Source of the DNA: Mycocentrospora acerina
Taxonomy: Eukaryota > Ascomycota > Dothideomycetes > Pleosporales
Reading direction: 5' to 3'
Assembly: GCA_022701365.1 (NCBI GenBank)
Contig: JAKUHH010000055.1
Coordinates: 1 to 64,000 of the forward strand
Length of the DNA: 64,000 bases
This document shows, piece by piece, positions 23,426 to 33,690 of this stretch (within the stretch, counting starts at the first letter, position 1; each line of letters opens with the position of its first letter). The notes under the pieces were generated by a model. That model did not search any database. It saw nothing but the letters and a program-made list of their open reading frames with translations, and was not told where the DNA came from. A program made the translations under genes and the position numbers.

Positions 23426-23799
23426 TCACCTAGTTCTTGATATATGATAGTCGTTATTTGTTGGAATGTTTAGCTCTTTAAACTTTGTATCTAACTCGTT
23501 AATTACACTGATATATTTGCAGGTACAGATTTCTCAGGTGCGATTCTTTCTCCTAGACTAAATGTTCTTTGCTAGGGCCTTGAAAGCGTATCAAAATAGT
23601 AAAAGTACTTTCACAACGTGTAATGACCACTTTGTGACTTCCCTCAGAACTGCGGACGACTTAGTTAAATACTTTCTCACCTTACAAAAGGAGTATGGAT
23701 TTCCACATTCCTCCCTCGGCCCGTGAATTTTAGAGTATGCATAAACCTCCTCTAAATACCCGAAATTTTTCTTAAAGCTGTAGTATAAAAGAGGTTAGG

Positions 23800-23963
23800 G
23801 TGTTGTAGCTATGTAGGACATTTTTTTTGAGTTTCCGTTGAACACGACATATAAGGGTAGAAACTTGTATTCTGATTATGACCTCCTCTCACAGCACTTA
23901 TATTTACCTTGTAGTAGACTAATACTCTATTCGAATTACTCTCTTCTTGTCAGTATCGTTACA
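23800..23963 (+). repeat. Second eroded LTR relic, forward
   Basis: The end of the family LTR is recognisable: a GTAGTAGAC stretch, then CTCTATTCGAATTACTCTCTT and a final GTTACA at about 23958-23963. Upstream similarity fades near 23800. Confidence 0.55.
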
Positions 23964-24938
23964 AAATTTACCTCAAGAAAGTAGCGCTTACTCTCTTCGC
24001 CGTACACTCCTAACGATAAAACGGGATCCTCTTTTGTGTTCTTCTAGACACTGAGTATTAGTTCATGCCATCAGTCTGGTATTGTGAATCTACTACTACG
24101 ATAAGTCAAATACCATCATTTGAAGCTAATTTTAGACATCAGTTTTATAAGAATTTAATACTCAGGGCCTATTCTAATACCGTTTTGCATTGCTCACTGA
24201 AATGTTCTATAATCTATCATTTACAATATCACATGATAAAACAGTCTAATTCTCTAGGTAAAAGCTTACAAAAATCGGCTACATGTTAGGGCAACACATT
24301 TTATCAGATTCATGTGAAAATTTGAATATTTCACTTTATTATAATAGAGCGTAGGTGACGGAGATTATCTTACCTAGTTTCACTATGGCAATGGCATTCT
24401 AAGCGTACACTTATCATTGTGCTACATTAATTCACATGCACAGTAGCAGTCCGTACTGCATCTGGATGCCAACTAAACAATCAGCTCCAAAAGTACACGA
24501 AGCAGGGCGTTAGGTAAACATGATTTTAAGTACTGAAAACCCAGCTGCTCAGACTCGTTCCTGTAAAATATCTTGTGAAGGGTAGATAGTTAGCCTGTAT
24601 AAGCAGCTTACCTGAAAAATCAGTCACATTGATATTTTAATACCCCTATGTATTTGAGTTTGAAAAGAATTTCGACTATATTTGCGTATCAATATATCAG
24701 AAAATTTGATACAGACAGCACAATCAATAGAATGAAAGGGCAAAATTGAAAGATAACATAAACAATTCAGTAGACGTTCATTTCTACATTTAGATGTTAA
24801 ATTAGGTGAATATTTGTCTGTCTCTAGGCTGTGTCGCACGTGACCTGGAATTGTCATATTAAGTCTCTGACCCCAGGCCGGTCTAATAAGACGTGGTAAA
24901 ATGTCTTATGCTTTGTGCTTCCCTATTTTCTACTAGAA
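23964..24938. other. Intergenic, nothing recognised
   Basis: AT-leaning sequence without coding structure. The open frames at 24065-24289 and 24624-24857 have no family features. Confidence 0.6.
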
Positions 24939-27076
24939 CTAGAGCATTACTTTAGATACCAATTTGATCATTGTAGCAGCATCCTCAAGCTCGCCGATGT
25001 ACATGACATGTCTGTCAGGCCGGACTAGTACCAGACATCCTTTATCTTCGTCAATTCCGTAATTTTTGTATGCTTCGTTCCTTGTCAGAATTTTTGCTTG
25101 ACCATTATCCACAAAGACCCGGTTAAATGGATTAACATTTTTGAAGAAGGATAGGGGCAGGTCGGTGATTTCGACTTGATCTCTGCTCGCGCTATGCACG
25201 ACGAGGATATCAAACACCTCCTGCGGTTCAATGCAACGGCTGTCAAGACGTTGGAGGAAAGTACCAGGCAGCTCTAGTACTTGACTAAGATTCTCAACAC
25301 GCCGCAGCTGCTCCGGTTGCGAAATATTACCTGCAAAGACAACAATCCTATAGCGACCATCGCTGGGAAAGCATATCCCAAAGTCAACTGGCACTCCATC
25401 CGCATGCCTCTGCACTCGCTGAGAGGGTAGGCGTCTACCTACAGGAATGCCAGGCGCCAAGTCCTGTCTGGAACTTATTGAATTGCCTTGCTTGGCGACA
25501 AACAAACCAGACTCGTACTCGATTGACGTGGTACTTATGAAGCTGAGACCTTCGTGGACACCCCGAGCGGAATCTTCGGCACTGAAATTACCTTTCAAAT
25601 TAATATCTTTGGAAAAAGCTTTGTCAAAGGCTACGAGTTGTCTGGTCGTTAATCCGCGCTCCTCGTCATATGTCTTCAGGATATCTAGCGGAGAGATACC
25701 CTTCACAACGTGGGCGATTTTCCATCCAAGATTGTATGCTGGAATATATTAGTAATAGATTCAGCAATATTTTCGTCCAGTAGTACTTACCATCTTGAAG
25801 ACTGAAATTCATGCCAATTCCAGCTCTGGGTGAATGACAGTGCAATGCGTCGCCAGCAAGAAAAACACGAGAGTGCTTCGAAGGAGCGGTTGCAACCCGC
25901 CGCCGGCTGCCAAATAGTCCGCACCAATCAATTTTGGTGACGTTGAACTCATATGGAGACAGGATCTCCTTCACCATTTTGATTATGTTCTCTGGGGTCG
26001 CTCCATCCCGATCGGGCAAGGCGATTCCCGCACGGACAATTCCATCCTCTCTTGGTATAAACCCGGCTGCATGTCCATCCTTGGAAAAAAAGGTTTGAAG
26101 ATGGAAATCCGCTTTGGAGCGCATCAATTCTTGTTACAGAAGTAGGGTTTAGGAGGGTTGTCTTACGGAAATTTGAAGTCGCAACGCAATCTAAGACACC
26201 TCCAATTCCATCGTTTTCTGTCTCATCAGTGGAAAAATCAAACCCTATAGCTTCTCGCGTCCAACTTTGGACGCCGTCAGCCCCAATGACGAATCTAGCG
26301 TTGATAACCTCAGTGCTTCCTTCTTTTCCATTGACCTTACGCTTCCTGTACGGCTCGTCTGCTGGGTTATAGTTGAAGTCTCCAGGTTGTGGGATAGTGT
26401 CATTATTGGAAACTAAAGCCAACTCTTCGTTTGTAAGATACTTGACGGTCAGTCTGATAGCATGGGCTTCGGGGTCGTGCAACTTCGACTCGTCTATTTC
26501 AATGGCTGACGCTTTGACTCCACGTTCAACTTCGTAGCCGCCAAAGGTCTTCATACCATCTAGCAGAGCGCGCTCTACGTTGCCTGAAGATAATCAAAAT
26601 CTTTACTCTAATTTGCGATCAGGTGTCAAACCTTGACTAGTATGAACGAGCTGAAACTTGCCAAGTTCAGGAAGCCATTTAGGAACGCGAGCAATACGCT
26701 TCAAAGGCTCATTTTTAGATCCGGACTGTAAACTCGAAAGTTAAATCAGTTATTCACTAAGTAAAAGTATATTCTCACATACCCAAAATGTCATTTCCAA
26801 TGCAGGAACAGCGTTATTATATAGATCGTCTGCAATGCCAAATGAGTCCAAAATGTCCAATGTACCCGTCTGTACGCCATCAGCATGGCCTCTAAACACT
26901 TTTGTGGCACGAGTATCGATGATACGTGCTTTCACACCGCATCGGGCCATCCATAAGGCTGCCATGAGACTGCGTCAAATTTGAGCCAGCGAACAGTGAG
27001 TCTTCTGCAAGTATGCTCACCCTGAAGGCCCAGCACCGATGATGACGACATCAGTATCAGATTCAACTGTAGTCAT
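24939..27076 (-). CDS. FAD-dependent phenol 2-monooxygenase-like hydroxylase
   Basis: Six exons (27076-27021, 26969-26783, 26725-26632, 26583-26167, 26129-25791, 25738-24939) join in frame to 1893 nt, 630 residues. All introns are GT-AG and 37-57 nt. The N-terminal Rossmann motif GAGPSG (residues 14-19) binds FAD. A second FAD motif GDALHCHSPRAG lies at about 344-355, followed by MNFSLQDAYNLGWK, the signature of PF01494-type aromatic hydroxylases. The C-terminal ~190 residues fit the thioredoxin-like domain of phenol hydroxylases, ending in RPDRHVMYIGELED. Such enzymes use NAD(P)H and O2 to ortho-hydroxylate phenolic substrates in the cytosol. Length is close to the usual ~650. The family's common AGQGMN is AGIGMN here. 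No stops or frameshifts. A tyrosinase relic lies downstream of its promoter side, so a phenol-oxidation role is plausible but inferred. Confidence 0.88.
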
Positions 27077-28780
27077 ATTGCCGCAAAGACGTGTAGGTGT
27101 GGAGAAATTTGGGAGAGTTGTGAGTATCAACTGTGGTAAGAAGAAATGGTCGAATGAGTTTTGAAGTTACTTTGTTTGTGATGAGACAGACTACCTCAGC
27201 TTCATAAACATTGGTCTTATATAGCAGTCATTCTATCCTAAGCTGGTGACCGAATTTAAGTACGCTAAAAAGGCGCTTGTCTCAGTCTTGCTGCACCTGT
27301 CGCTCGGACCATTAATTACGGAAAGCTGGTTGACCATTTCTCGTATTTGCTAGGGTCAGTTGAGGTTCGCTTCATAATATCAAAAGAAAACGTAATTTAA
27401 TCACATCACATAGCAACTTATCTTTGACAAGTTCCGGATATATTATATGCGCTTTACTTGATTCTTTTGTTTGCTACTCAAGTATTACACATCGGCATTA
27501 ATTCAGCTTTGACAAATGATTTCGATTTGGGGTTGTTAATCTGTCAGGGCGTTCTGCAGGTGAACAAATTTCAACACTGCTCGCCTTGACATGTAGTAGG
27601 TATGGAATGTCATTTTCACTTTAGAGTTGAGACTTATTGCTATCTTCAATCTTCTATAGAGTAATGTAATACAATAGAACAGATAACTGAGATAATTAAT
27701 TTCTTAAAGTTAGTCTTTTCTGACAAATCTTTTTTATCATTGTCAACGTAAAACAGTACAAAAAGCAATAAAATTAACTTCAATAATTGCTCAAAATCTA
27801 CCTTATGTTCAATACATTGATTTTAGTTAAATAGCTTTAGTAAGTATCCCCTTTGTCATTGAAGACCCTCTCGTCTTCTCCATGGTTCATTTTCCTCTGA
27901 GATCGCAAGAACTTGATTTCTTAGTAAAAAATAATTAAGCCTAAGTAACAGAAAACTTGCTCCTCAGGAATCTTCTAATTTTTCTCCAAACAAAGCGCAT
28001 CTGGAACGTCTATACTCAAGGCAAAATTCGCTAGTCTAGCTTTGCGTTCTTCAAAGTTTACTTTGCACGTGGTCTATCTCCTTTTCAGTGAACGGAATAT
28101 CCCGTCCCCTTGAAAAAAATGTGGGATTGATGCCTAAATTTATGAATAATTATGGGACTTAGTCCGTTCGGAGTTCTAACTCGTCCGCAAACGTCCGACA
28201 GCGTCCGCCGACGTCAGACAGCGTCCAAAACGTTGTAGATATGCAGTATTCTGATTAAACAGAATTTGCAGAAGATATTATGATATGAAAAACTGTCACT
28301 TTAAAAACACTTTAATTGACTTAGTGACCATTTAGCCTGGTTTAGAGTAATAAATTGAACACTTCTCTTGCTTGACACGTTTTTTTACGTTGCTTAGGTT
28401 TAGGGCATGGAAACTCAACCCCGCTTTAAATTCTTGATTATTTTTGGCTAATGGATATTGTTCTTCTATTCCTGACCTTGCCACTTCACCTAGTGTTTGT
28501 GAAGGGACGAAAAAGTCCCGTTGTTCAAATAGAATGGTGGATAACAGAACTCAACTCAAATAGAGACTCAGCAAGCCACCCTGAACACTTCTGAAAGCGT
28601 ACTATATAACGAGAATAAATTCTATATCTCAGCAACGAGGTGCATAATAGTAATGCTAGATCTGATCTTTACTAGTGATATCTGTGGCAAGTGAAATTGT
28701 TTCGACGACTTTGTAGTGTCTTACAGAGTCTACACGCCCACCATTCTTTTTATGATAGGGATCTAAAAAAAATCAAAACG
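27077..28780. other. Intergenic; short GC-rich direct repeats
   Basis: No gene recognised. 28182-28232 has the repeated units CGTCCGACAGCGTCCGCC and CGTCAGACAGCGTCC, with GACAGCGTCC occurring twice. The rest is AT-leaning and lacks open frames. Confidence 0.5.
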
Positions 28781-28839
28781 TAACATCATAATTGTACTTA
28801 AAATCAAGTTCGCTAATTGTTCACCATAGCTGGAGCAAC

Positions 28840-29345
28840 ATCAATGTGATGTCAATGGAGAACAGCCATGCTGGAACTGGACTCTCAATGCTATATCCTC
28901 TGAAGACTTCTATGACTCGCCTATCATTAATCCTGAAACTGGGTTTGGCGGCAACGACAAATGGGCTCTTGGAGACTCTAGCTATCTTGCTGATGCTATG
29001 GATACTGTCTCATCACAATTACTCGATATTTCTGACCGTGCCGGGCGGTTGCATTACGGACACGCACTTCAAGGATATGATGACTAACCTTAGACTGAGA
29101 AAACAACTTGCATTCAGTCTATGCTACGTCCTACAGATCTTCTCCGTCTCTATGTTCAATTTTTCTTTTGCTAGTTATATGAAGGCTGTTTGGATTAGTC
29201 CATATTTCATAATCTTGACTCATGTAAGTGAAATTACAATCAATGGTGGCACGCACATTGGCTTTGGCGACTTGTATGGTAACGTCAGAGACACTCACGT
29301 CAGTCTTAAGCGATTTCTTTCAGTGCTAATATGCAACTACTGCTA
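28840..29345 (+). pseudogene. Tyrosinase (common central domain) relic
   Basis: Family pieces occur in successive frames. A tyrosinase-type block near 28859-28990 reads QPCWNWTLNA then DFYDSPIINPETGFGGND, matching the pattern YWNW...SP..D...GFGGNG. The next conserved block PGGCITD.HFKDM appears near 29037-29090 in a different frame (family: GGCVTDGPFKDM). A remnant of the second copper region, GGTHIGFGDLYG, is near 29246-29280 (family: GGHFTIGGDP). Missing copper-ligand histidines, frameshifts and stops show it is dead. Tyrosinases oxidise phenols to quinones using a dicopper centre. The 184-codon open frame from 28792 is only partly in phase with this homology and is not a gene in its own right. 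Confidence 0.75.
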
Positions 29346-29828
29346 GAAACTGCTGAGTGACATGCTAGCGATCCGATAATGATGATGCTTAGCTGCTACA
29401 TGAACTTGGTAGTAATTGGCCTCTGGATTTACTTTGTATTAAAACAAGCAATAGAATAAACATTATTTTTGAAATTTGGAGGTCTTTTAAATGCTCTTTA
29501 TAAACTAGAATTACAATTAGCATTATCTTTTTTTAACATAAGTATTTCTTCTTTGTCAGCTGTTTCAACCAATTCAAAAAACTAGATACAATGTAATATA
29601 TGTTTCTTTATCCTAGTTTTATGAAACTCTGTAACTGTTTATTATTTTAAACTAAGGCACATCTTTTAACTTTAAGCATTTTCTATTTTTAGTTTTAATT
29701 ACTTTCTCAATTTATCAAGGTCAAGAAACATCAAATCATCTTCTAATTAATATATTTAACTTGATCGAGCGTTTATTAATTTAAATTTATGCATAAAAGA
29801 TGTACTTCTGTACAATAATCAATGTAAT

Positions 29829-30066
29829 CAGCAAACCACGGCTCATCTGAGATATCCTCACTTAGCCGGAAAATCACCACTTAGCTGGAAAACTCCTACA
29901 TAACCAGCAAACTGCTGCTTATTTGACGAATTCCTGCTTAGCCGGAGAATTACCACTTAGCCGAAGAATTACCACTTAGCCGGAGAATTACCACTTAGCC
30001 GGCATAATCCAACTTAGCTTGCAAACTCCTCCTGAGCCAGAAAACTCCTGCATGACTTGAATATTC
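29829..30066 (+). repeat. Degenerate minisatellite, 19-20 bp unit
   Basis: About 12 units with a consensus near AATTACCACTTAGCCGGAG. The best-preserved run is 29937-30005, with three near-identical units; flanking units drift (AAACTCCTCCTGAGCCAG and similar). It abuts the LTR that begins at 30091. Confidence 0.85.
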
Positions 30067-30090
30067 CCACATTAGTAGTAAATTTAACAT

Positions 30091-30380
30091 TGTAACGTTC
30101 ACAAACTTCACATGCTAGATTAACCCTAAGTTAACCGGCACCTTTCTACAAGTTACCTAATATAACACCTACTCTATATTGCGATACCCTAGAAGGTGGT
30201 ATATTAGGAGACAGGCTGTAGGAGCTTTACATAGTATTTATTCTGGATTTTTTAATACAATACCTATATGTGTACAGAATAGTATCTTTAGTATGCTCTT
30301 TCCTCCTAGCACTCTTAAGTCCCTTGTAATAGACAATTCAACCGTATTTTAATTAATCTCTTATTACATTCGTTGTTGTA
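30091..30380 (+). repeat. Old gypsy-family LTR, about 290 bp
   Basis: Begins TGTAACGTTCACAAACTTCAC and ends CGTTGTTGTA, with recognisable family blocks between, including CTATATGTGTACAGAATAGTATC. About 40 bp of the element's internal start (TTATATAGCAAAAATTGG) follow. No matching target duplication is seen. More diverged than the LTRs at 7792 or 31950. Confidence 0.8.
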
Positions 30381-31089
30381 TTATATAGCAAAAATTGGAT
30401 GATCTATTAGCAGCCTAATTACAATTATAGATCTTATATATAGTCCGTTCTATTTAAGCAGCATCTTAGTGCCTAGTACTCTCTGGTATATATATGGCTA
30501 TGTTCTATTTTATTTAGCAGGAAGAAAACATAGCTTAACTGTTGTTGCAAGAGTTTAATTCTATTAAGATGAACCTTAACTATTTATAAAGCTTTTAAGC
30601 AAAATTTATAGTCTTAAGATCTAAAGTGGTATTAAGTTTTACTAAAAATAAACTAAACCTTTTTTTTTAACTAAACCTATGTAATAAAGAATTGTGAAAC
30701 TAATTTAAATAGATGCCTAGGCTTACATTAAAAATTAAAGTGTTTTATTTCTAGATTTTTATGTCTTTAATCTAATTCTAATTTTGTTAAAATGTTAAAT
30801 TTTATGCTATAACATAATTTACAAGCGAGTAAGCTATATAAGCAAGTAAGCTACCTTACTAACTATGCGCACCTATATAAATGTATATCTTTATAATAAA
30901 ATAATATAATATATAGATAATTATAGAAAAGATTTAGTAGTACTCTAGGTATCCTTTTTGCATGTACCTAAGTTAGAACTAGTCTCTCTATACCTTATGC
31001 AGTGTATAAGAGCCTAGCAGCTATAGCTAAATTACTCTTCTCTTTAATACTCTTTATAAATAAACTGCTAATTAGCTTCTTATTAAGTA

Positions 31090-32950
31090 AGTAGATTCTC
31101 TTTAGCTTTCTTTGTTAACACTCCTTGCTTCTATACATACTTTTTTATGCTGTTTATGTGCTAATGCTACCTTATTAGCTCTCTTAAGGCAGGCAATCTA
31201 ATTATGCATTAGCTTAGCAGAGAGTATTATTACATTAGCCTTTTTCTTTTGCAGATTAATTATCTTAATAATTAAGTTAAGTAATAAAATCTTATAATAA
31301 TAAACATAATTATTTTTTAATATTAATTATACTTTAATCTTCTTAATATTACTTTATATATAAGCTTCTTAGAGAGACCTTCTAAGAGCAGCTAGAAGAG
31401 TAAGTATATAAAGTTAAATATTAAGCATTAATAAAATAATGTCTAGCTAGAGAGGCATAAGACCTACGCTTTAAAAAGCTAGGCAAATATATACTAATAT
31501 AAATAATTAATCAAATACATCCTTTAAGGTTAGTAAGAACTTAAGCTTTATAATATAGTTTATATAGTTCTTAATTAAGATTTTACTTTTATAGCTATGT
31601 ACATATTTTTATAGCAAGGAGTAGCTAATATAAAGTAGCTATAGTAAGTAAGATAAGTAGAGTAGTATAGAGAGTATATTAATATTTTTCTCTTTATAAA
31701 GCTCTTAAAACTTAAGTAAGTAATAGCTATTATAGCTATTAAAGATAAGTAAGTAAAATATACTAATAACATAACTCTTTATATAAGCATTAAAGTGCTT
31801 TAACCTTTTAATTCTTACCTAATTATTTATTTAGCTATTATTACTAACTGTAATTGCTTATTTATAGAAGATATCTTTCTTTTTATACTAAATAGATAAG
31901 TAATACTAGCTAGTAAAAAAAGGAATAATAAGTCTAACTAGCAAGTAGTTGTAACGACGCAGGTTATAAGAGGGTGATCTGAATGGGGTCCGAAGTGTCT
32001 ACTACTAGGCATATGGGAGTGCTAGGACTAGAGGATATACTAAAGATACTATTCTCTACACCTATAGGTCTTGTATAAAAGGATACAGAAAAACTACTCT
32101 ACAAAGCTACATAGACTGCCCCCCTTATATATCCCTTCCTGGGGTTATCATCTAAGGCGAGTACGAATTGGGTGGCTATCGGATGGGAGTCGGTTGACTC
32201 AGGGGTAATGATATGATGTGACGTTGTGAACGTTACAGTAGTATTAATTGCAGTAATTACTATTACTTACTTGTAATTACTTAGCTAGATAGCTATTAGC
32301 TTTCCTATTCTATTTAACTTTATAATAATAAGGTAATTTATAATCTTGCCTCTTATAAAGCCTTTATTATTAAAGTTATAAATATCTATACTATAGATAG
32401 AATACTTAGCTTTTGTCTCTTCTATAAGCTTAAACTAGCTCTTAATTAGGGCTAGATCTTAAAATAGAGATTACTGCTTATTGTATGCGTAATTAAAATA
32501 TACTATAAGACTGTCTACATACCTAATATAGTTACCTAGCTAGTACATACTAACTTAACTAGCACTGCACAAAGCTAAAAGCTTATTAGTGTAAGAGGGT
32601 TGGCAACATACAGAACAACTGTAAGGAGGTAAGCAAACACGTAACACACAAACATAGGAGCATCAGAGAAATTAGTATAGACACTCCTTAAGATACTTAA
32701 TATTACTATTAACACTTTCTATATCTTATTGTGAAAAGGCTAGTCTATAACAATTAGCTATATTATGTATAGCTATGTACATAGGTATAAATAAATATTA
32801 ATTAAAGTTAAGTAAACAGCTGACTATTACCTGCTTTTCTTGCTAAGTAGGCTTCCTTAAGTTATGCTAGTAATTATCTTAGGCAGGTCTACTAGTATGT
32901 TAGTAGTAAAGTCTTACTTAAGAGACTTTAAACATCCTTGCAGCACATTA
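31090..32950 (-). pseudogene. pogo/Fot1-like transposase relic, split by a solo LTR
   Basis: On the minus strand, 31700-31500 gives a frame resembling the DDE_1 segment around the family motif PPHSSHLLQPLDV (now LLYLSYLLQLLYI), continuing to NYINYIIKLKFLLTLKDVFD. 31260-31100 gives the C-terminal basic region with KKKANVIILSAKLMHN and ACLKRANKVALAHKQHKK, typical of pogo-like transposases. The N-terminal part right of the LTR (32238 onward) is too damaged to read confidently. The enzyme would have cut and pasted the element at TA sites. Dead through stops and insertion. Confidence 0.65.
31950..32237 (-). repeat. Young solo LTR (288 bp) with intact target duplication
   Basis: Starts TGTAACGACGCAGG and ends GAACGTTACA on the plus strand (inverted relative to copy B). 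Flanked by a perfect 5-bp duplication GTAGT at 31945-31949 and 32238-32242. Much less mutated than other copies (keeps GGATGGGAGTCGGTTGACTC), although it sits inside a heavily mutated pogo element. Confidence 0.95.
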
Positions 32951-33113
32951 CTTAGTTTAGATTTAATTTATATTAAGAGCTAATGTATTAAAATTTAGAT
33001 TAGCCTTATTATAAGCACGTAGAAAAAGAGTTAGTAGAGTTACAACTAATTTAAGTGTAGAGGTGCGCAAAGCTAGTAAGGTGGCTTACTTACTTATGCA
33101 GCTTATGTGAAGC

Positions 33114-33690
33114 TACAAAAAGGCCGACCTTCTTGCTGCTCAGGCTAGAAGGTATATATATTGATATATTATGGGCTGACAGCTTACTTGCTTATAAACT
33201 ACGTTATAACAGTTATAAGAACAGAAATAATAGATATATATTAATTAACATAATACTTCTAAGTTTTAGTATTTTCTACTTTAAGTTCATTTTTCTTTTT
33301 AAAGCAATATTTTAAATATAATTAAATTTTATTTTTTATTAAATAGTCTTTTCTTTGTATCAATTATTGTATAGCAAAGCTGTATATTAATAATACCGTT
33401 CTTGTACTACTAGACATCTTAGTTATAAGTTTACTAATATAAAAATGATAAAATTTAAAGACATTTAAGAAGTACTTGTTAAATAGTAACTTTACATTTA
33501 ATTAATTCAGCGTTTACAGATTAAGTATTAATTAGTATAGACATAAAATGTATCTTTTAGGAAGATACTAAATATCAAGTGTTACTTTTAATTTTTTAAT
33601 TAGTTTAGAAAAAAATCATTCTTTTAGAGAGATAAAAAAGGACACGTGGGACTTCTAATTCTATTGTCTACTCGCCACCATCTCTCGGAT
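33114..33690. other. AT-rich 3' flank of the PKS gene
   Basis: AT-rich DNA without coding pattern. The 60-codon open frame at 33133-33315 has no features. GC-balanced sequence begins at about 33640, 50 bp before the PKS stop. Confidence 0.6.

Larger units (their letters stand above)
30822..33113 (-). mobile_element. Fot1/pogo-type DNA transposon, RIP-degraded, with nested solo LTR
   Basis: Imperfect ~50-bp terminal inverted repeats: the left (30826-30878) includes AAGCAAGTAAGCTACCTTACT and TGCGCACCT; the right (about 33058-33112) is its reverse complement with a few changes. TA dinucleotides flank both ends, as in Tc1/pogo insertions. Without the 293 bp of the nested LTR and its duplication, the element is about 2.0 kb, the usual size for Fot1-like elements. 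A single end of the same family occurs near 53085-53150. Confidence 0.75.

Noticed and set aside
28792..29346. 184-codon open frame on the plus strand
   Set aside because: Only a short part matches the tyrosinase family; the best homology is in other frames, so it is a chance opening over a pseudogene.
29829..30066. Possible CRISPR array
   Set aside because: Units are contiguous with no unique spacers, and the host is a fungus.
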